This document shows, in pieces, positions 58,921 to 64,000 of a stretch of 64,000 nucleotides of DNA (positions are counted from its first letter, which is position 1; each line of letters begins with the position of its first letter). The position numbers and the translations under genes are program-made. The stretch covers positions 9,440,804-9,504,803 of the forward strand of contig OZ022239.1 of the NCBI GenBank assembly GCA_963978895.1, given 5' to 3'. This DNA is from Erpobdella octoculata. Taxonomy: Eukaryota > Annelida > Clitellata > Hirudinida > Erpobdellidae. The notes under the pieces were generated by a model. It did no database searches, was not told the DNA's origin, and saw nothing but the letters and a program-made list of their open reading frames with translations.

Positions 58921-59777
58921 GTGGCCACCATGACACCACCATGCAAAGACTCTGGAGTAGTGAATGCATGCGCGGTCATGGTGTTGGATGGTAAAATGAA
59001 TGAGGTCCAATTAAAATGTGGCTGCTTTTCACCGGTAATAGCGGATGGTTGTTTTCACTCAGGAGAAAAGTTTAAATTAACCAGAGGGTTTGTGAACAGA
59101 AAACCGGTAAAGGTTTTGAGGGACACTGGCTGTACTTCCATAATAGTAAAGGAATCATTAGTGCACCCGCGTCAGATGACCGGAAGAACAAGACCTTGTG
59201 TTTTGATCGACGGCACAGTTCGGGTGGCTCCAACAGCAGTGGTAAAAATCAAAACAGACTGGTTCAGAGGAACCAGAGAGGTGGTGTGCAGGAAAAACCT
59301 ACTTTGCGATATCGTGCTGGGAAATGTTGAAGGGGTAAGGGGTTTTGATGCAATGGCGGCAGGAAAACGCTTTGGTCGGAAACCACAGAAATCCGCTACC
59401 AACTACGACAGCACTCAGAGGAATGATCGGGTAAATTTTAGAAAATCGTCGGCTAACTCGGAGCTGTATCAAAGCAAAGAAAGAAACACGTCTGCCATTT
59501 CAAAGGTGGAAATAAAGTTGAGGCAAAAGTTCAAGCTTTGAATCCGCCAAAAGAAAGACCAAGGCTCAATCTTCTGCCTAGAGGCCAAAATGGAGGGGTG
59601 GGGAAAGAAGGAAAGTTGAATTCGGCAATCTTCGGAGATGCCCGCCCTGTTGACACAGCACGCAGAGAGATAGAGATTGAGAATAAGTTGAAAGTAAACT
59701 ATCTCAAAGGCAAGGAGAACATCGGTGCTGACTTTCTTAGTCGTAAAGAGAGTGACGATGTAATCAAGAAACGCTGA
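58921..59777 (+). pseudogene. Protease plus RNase H tail of the LTR element
   Basis: The aspartic protease shows VLRDTGCTSIIVK (active-site D-T-G) and a flap and C-terminal DIVLGN. It runs to about 59510, where a frame change leads into a short segment with YLKGKENIGADFLSRK, the characteristic end of gypsy RNase H. Everything between (RT and most of RNase H) and everything after (integrase) is deleted. Confidence 0.75.
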
Positions 59778-59925
59778 CGCGTTTCTTTTTTCGAAGAGGG
59801 GGGATATGTAAGATGAAGATGATTCATCTTACGTATTTTCATAGTATTTGTTTATTTTATTTTATTATGTGTGCATTTTATTATGATTGGATATGTCGAA
59901 ACAATAAGTCATATATATATATATA

Positions 59926-60016
<91 letters not shown>

Positions 60017-60061
60017 GTATGTGTGTACGTGTGTGCGTGTTTATTATTTTTTTATCTAGAA

Positions 60062-60107
<46 letters not shown>

Positions 60108-60435
60108 TTTTCCGGATTTTTAATATTAAGATAAGAATTATTATTTTTGGTATGAATTTTGAGAATTTAGACAGTGTGTTAAAAGTTGAGTGTTCGAGAA
60201 GAAAATAAAAGTTTAAAGAGACGTGCTGCAGAGAGAAATTGGAATTAACAAAAGATTTGTTAGAACCGTGCGAAATTCTACAAAGTGAGAGAATTCAGTT
60301 TTATTTGAGTCCAGTTAAAAGATTATATTCAAGGAAGAATTATTAAGTTAAAATAAATTCGAGAAATATTGTGATATAAATAACTTCAACTTTAACATTA
60401 CGAATCGCTAGAAAGCTTATTCCTCTACGTTTACA

Positions 60436-61006
60436 GTTGTAACATTCTGTCAAGTTTATTGTTTCGTAACTAACTTTGCAAAAAAATATGTCAATATTAA
60501 ATTGAATTATTTGTCATATTTATAATTTTCAGCACATTGAATTATGTGTTTCTACACTTTTACCTCGTTTACCAATGCTTTTGCATTGTCCATATATCGT
60601 AATAGTTTTATAGGTATATTTTGGATTATAATTTTAGATCATAAATATTTTGTTCCCATGATATTTTCTATATTTTTCCTAGTAAACCTCAATCTTTGGA
60701 TTTTACATTTATTTAAATCAGGAAATGCTTCTTTACGGCTCATTTTAAAAATAATTTAAAACAATTTTCTAGCTGAAAACTATCGAAGCTCTTTGACGTC
60801 ATGTACGCAAATGAAAATATTCAAACTTTTAAAAATGTTCTCAATCAACTTCTACAAGTTTTTTCAGCTTTCAATTATTTATTCAATTTTTCTGAGTATG
60901 AAATTTATGAATTTTTGAATTTGAATCCAATTTTGTTTATATAGAACAAAATATACTCAATAGAAAAGGCGATGAAAGTATTTTAAATCAGAATTATTGT
61001 TTTCAG
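60436..61006. other. AT-rich spacer before the orphan terminal exon
   Basis: Possibly an intron of the gene ending at 61365. No earlier exon could be identified. Confidence 0.35.
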
Positions 61007-61365
61007 AAGCAGAGATTTTATGTGTTGTTAAGATCATTCCACGGGAGCACACGTTGAGATCAGAGATCTGTTCTTCGTTCATGATTTGGACACAATCTCT
61101 TGAAGTCAACTGTTCCATAGGTGGCGTCCAAGTTTTTAATTCATCCGAACCGTCTAAACAAAACCGAGTACTACTTGCTGGAATCGATTTTCAAATGATG
61201 TCTCCATCAAGTGCTGATATATATATTTATCCGGAGCAGTATTTGAGCAAATACAGTCACGGTATTACAATTGTTTGTGAAGATCTTGTAGGTGACAGCA
61301 TGGCTGAGTTTCATCTGATTGTTAAGCCACATTTAGTGGCTAAGTTAAAGAAAGAACATTTTTAA
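61007..61365 (+). CDS. Terminal exon of an unidentified, possibly Ig-like protein
   Basis: Starts after a strong acceptor (TTATTGTTTTCAG) with a phase-1 junction and runs 119 codons to TAA. The sequence looks like real protein: cysteines at ILCVV, EICSSF, VNCSIGG and ITIVCEDLVGD, with an ending GITIVCEDLVGDSMAEFHLI that resembles the F-G strands of an immunoglobulin or similar beta-sandwich fold. No upstream exons are found on the plus strand; the LTR retrotransposon may sit in its last intron. Family unknown. Confidence 0.45.
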
Positions 61366-62960
61366 ATACATATCATTGTTATAAAAACGTGAGATTTTTA
61401 GAGAATACAAATTAAAAATATTTGAAGATTTAATTCAATAATTAATTAAGGATGCATCTTAAGTCTGTAATGTAGCTGGTAGGTATGAAGTTTGGCAGGC
61501 AAACTGCTATTCTATGATGGGAAGCAATCATGACTATTTGGAAAGAATCTCTAAAACGGCGTATTTGACTAGGCAGTTGAAAACAACATAATGTTATGAA
61601 TAAAATAAAATAGGATTGAGATCGACGTTCCAAATTACCTAGAAAACCATTTCCTACCCTGAAAACAAAAAATGAAGATCTTACGGTAATCCTGCAGTAT
61701 AGCGTCCTGAACCGATTTCGATGAAAAATGGCCGGTTTTTTTAACGTAAATGATATGTGAAACATAAATAAGGGAAATAAAGACTAATTACAACATAAAT
61801 AACTGAAAAAAAAACAAAAATTATAGCACTTTAGAACATTTATAAATTACTCCCGAAGTTAACGTAGTTACCGATGAAGATCTATTTGTCAATAGCGATA
61901 GAAGTGAACAGTAGGAATAAAGGTAATAAAAATTAAACACATTTAAAATAAAAATAGACAATTTAGGAAAAAAAATATAAAAAATTTTGAAAGTAAAAAA
62001 ATTGAAAAATATTAGTTTGCTTTAGAAGTACGAGTTGCGTAACCCGCTCCATGTCTAAAACCGTTTCTTTAAATGCGGCTCTTTATGTCAAATTGCCTTA
62101 AGAAAAATATAAAAAAACATTGAAAACAATAAATTAGCAACAGAACACCAAGAAAAATTAAAATAATATCAAAGTAAAAGTACTTGGCAACTTGGCTGTC
62201 TTTGGTACGGTTTCTATCATATTTCTTGGAGCAGAAATTTTGAGTTTTAGAGGTCATGTGGCTAGCAGAATCGTTTGGAGAGCAAAAGAGCGAGCGAGAA
62301 AGCGACCAGGAAGAGAAGAGCAATCGGGAGCGGGAATGCGGCCGGGAACGGGAAGGCGATCGGGAGCGGGAAAATGATCGGGAGCGAGAAAACTAGCGGA
62401 GAAGGAAACGGGAGCAAGAGAAAAATGATGGGAAAACCTCGGGCAACGCTGGATCCCCCGCTAGTCATAGATACATTTCCACTCAGCGCTCTGATTTTTT
62501 AAAATGTAAATAATTAAAAATTTATTTGTAACTTGTTAAAATGTATTTATTATTTTATTATGTTATTTTATTGGAATATTAACTCTTCCTTGCTTTTCAT
62601 TCCTTGAATTGTATTATTCCGCGTGTCAACATTGCCTTTGGATATTTTTGCTTAAAGTCTGTTTTTAGTAAGTTTTTCTGTAAAATACTTGTTCGTAATA
62701 TGTTTTGATAATGTTCTATGGTTATTCTATTAAACAGTTTTTTAAACCGTTTTTTCATCGAAATCGGTTCAGGACGCTATACTGCAGGATTACCGATCTT
62801 TACTTGACACTGACATTTTAAAGTTTTGTATGAATATTTTTTGGGCGATAACGTGTGCGGTAAACAAATATTCGCTCTATCATTTTATTGCATTATTGGC
62901 GATAACTAAAAGTTATTTAATAGAAATTTGCTATTAATTATTGCAAAGTAATTAATACAT
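61366..62960. other. Spacer with an inverted-repeat pair and a Helitron 3' fragment
   Basis: About 61675-61742 and 62739-62805 are inverted copies (ATCCTGCAGTATAGCGTCCT on one side). Between them lies the Helitron fragment. No coding. Confidence 0.5.
62240..62464 (+). mobile_element. Helitron-family 3' fragment
   Basis: GAGCGGGAAAATGATCGGGAGC array, then GGGCAACGCTGGATCCCCC and GCTAG followed by T. No 5' TC end visible. Confidence 0.6.
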
Positions 62961-63870
62961 ATGATGGCGGAAGGTTTACGCAAAAAGGAAAGTAAATTTG
63001 ACGCTTCGGACACCGCTTCTAAACTCGGACTCCACATTTGCGATAAATGTGCAAAGGAAAACATTGATAGTTTGAAATCATTGCTGAGTTCTCGAAGAAT
63101 TGATGAAATTGTTGTCGAACTGATGGGAAAAGTTAACGATATAAAATGTGCTCTAAAGGAAGATATGGCGAGTTCCGAAGATGTCAAAACTCTTTTGAAA
63201 AAGTCGGAAGTTGTTGATGAAGCCCTCAAGTTGCACAGAATTCAAATGGAGAAATTGATGGTAAATTTGCTCGAGATAAATAAAGAATCCGCTGCTAGAC
63301 ACGAAGAAAGTAGTAAATCAACTAAAACTTGGTCTGACTTGTTTAAAGATAAAGTTGAACTGTTGGCTACAGACATGAAAATTGTCCAGAGAACTGTGGA
63401 TGTTGCTAAGACTTCAATTGATGTCAACAGTGATAGACAAAGAAGAAAAAATAATATTGTGGCTTTCAATGTGCCAGAGATGGCTAATTCAAAACTAAAG
63501 GATAAAGACATTGTTCTGAAAATCATTTTGGAAATCACTGGACAGGATATGGAGAAAGATGTGGGTGATGTGTTTAGGATGGGTAAAAACTTGATGGTGA
63601 ACAGAAACCAAGACCAGTTCTTATCAAGTTGATTGGAATGAATGCTAAAAACATGATTCTAGAGAACAGTTTCAAGCTTAAAAATCTGAATTATACAGGA
63701 AGGTTATTTTGAGCCACGACTTGTCCAAAGAGGACAGAGAGGAGTGCAGGAAGCTGTTAGGAGAGAAAAAAAAGAAATCAGTACAAAAGATGATATTGAT
63801 AAATGGGTTTTCAGATTGAGAGGGCAGCCAGGCGGTTTCTATGTGGTCACCCACAGAAGACAAAATTTAT
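62961..63870 (+). pseudogene. ORF1 protein of a non-LTR retrotransposon, frameshifted
   Basis: Opens at ATG 62961. A C-x2-C pair (ICDKCAKEN) and long coiled coil come first, then DRQRRKNNIVAFNVPE, the start of the RNA-recognition-like region common to ORF1 proteins of L1-, CR1- and related elements. Near 63590 the frame is lost; similar protein continues in other frames (VLIKLIGMNAKNMILENSFK, then SHDLSKEDREECRKLL), so the copy is not intact. Confidence 0.7.
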
Positions 63871-63899
63871 AAAATTGTCCTGTTCAAGTTTAAGTGCTC

Positions 63900-64000
63900 C
63901 AAAAGACATTGTTTCAATTCTTTTTAATAAGGTTGACTGCTTAACAAATAAGTTTACGGAGTTTTTGTTTGTTTTAAAGTCATTGATTGAAGTTCCAGAT
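63900..64000 (+). pseudogene. Start of ORF2 (endonuclease), leaves the window
   Basis: The frame NKVDCLTNKFTEFLFVLKSL resembles the first strand and helix of a retrotransposon AP-endonuclease domain, where LxNK and a following pD are usual. Only about 30 codons are visible. Confidence 0.5.

Noticed and set aside
60544..60759. Hydrophobic open frame as a membrane protein
   Set aside because: AT-rich DNA gives Phe/Ile/Leu-rich frames by chance; no splice sites or similarity support it.
62961..63632. A host coiled-coil gene
   Set aside because: DRQRRKNNIVAFNVPE and the following endonuclease-like start identify retrotransposon ORF1.

Overview
The window is nuclear DNA from an invertebrate animal. 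It is strongly AT-rich and full of (TA)n microsatellites. The genes have many short exons with GT-AG introns, and all six named genes have animal orthologues. I cannot name the species. CCDC148, an otopetrin, a Trio kinase domain and many Helitron-type elements point to a bilaterian or another early-branching animal. Exon chains were built by hand from similarity, splice sites and reading phase. For every complete gene model (CCDC148, TRIO-like, SDS, otopetrin, Reeler) all intron phases close without a break.

Layout. 1-7.1 kb (-): CHAF1A, large subunit of chromatin assembly factor 1, its 3' end outside the window. One intron carries a small LTR element (2806-4955) that codes for an unfamiliar SAP-like, coiled-coil protein. 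7.1-10.9 kb: transposon debris, including a 1.47-kb terminal-inverted-repeat element and a nearly perfect snapback palindrome. 10.9-14.9 kb (+): CCDC148, a ciliary-type coiled-coil protein. 15.4-40.5 kb (-): a 23-exon Trio/Kalirin-family gene with the second RhoGEF unit (DH-PH), an Ig domain and a C-terminal kinase domain. The spectrin, GEF1 and SH3 parts are not found, and the catalytic Asp of the kinase is Asn. Its introns hold a Helitron, a hAT element with a nested CR1/L2-type retrotransposon, and very long simple repeats. 43.0-45.0 kb (-): serine/threonine dehydratase (SDS). 48.5-51.8 kb (-): an otopetrin proton channel. 54.5-56.0 kb (-): a secreted or anchored Reeler-domain protein with a proline-rich tail. 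57.1-60.4 kb: a recent LTR retrotransposon with gag and protease but almost no pol. 61.0-61.4 kb (+): an orphan, possibly Ig-like, terminal exon. 63-64 kb (+): ORF1 and the start of ORF2 of a non-LTR retrotransposon leaving the window.

The host genes do not form one pathway: histone deposition, cilium/cytoskeleton, Rho signalling, amino-acid catabolism, proton flux and an extracellular protein. What links the region is mobile-element load: at least two LTR elements, two non-LTR elements, hAT, piggyBac-type and foldback MITEs, and a Helitron family with GAGCGGGAA-rich 3' halves.
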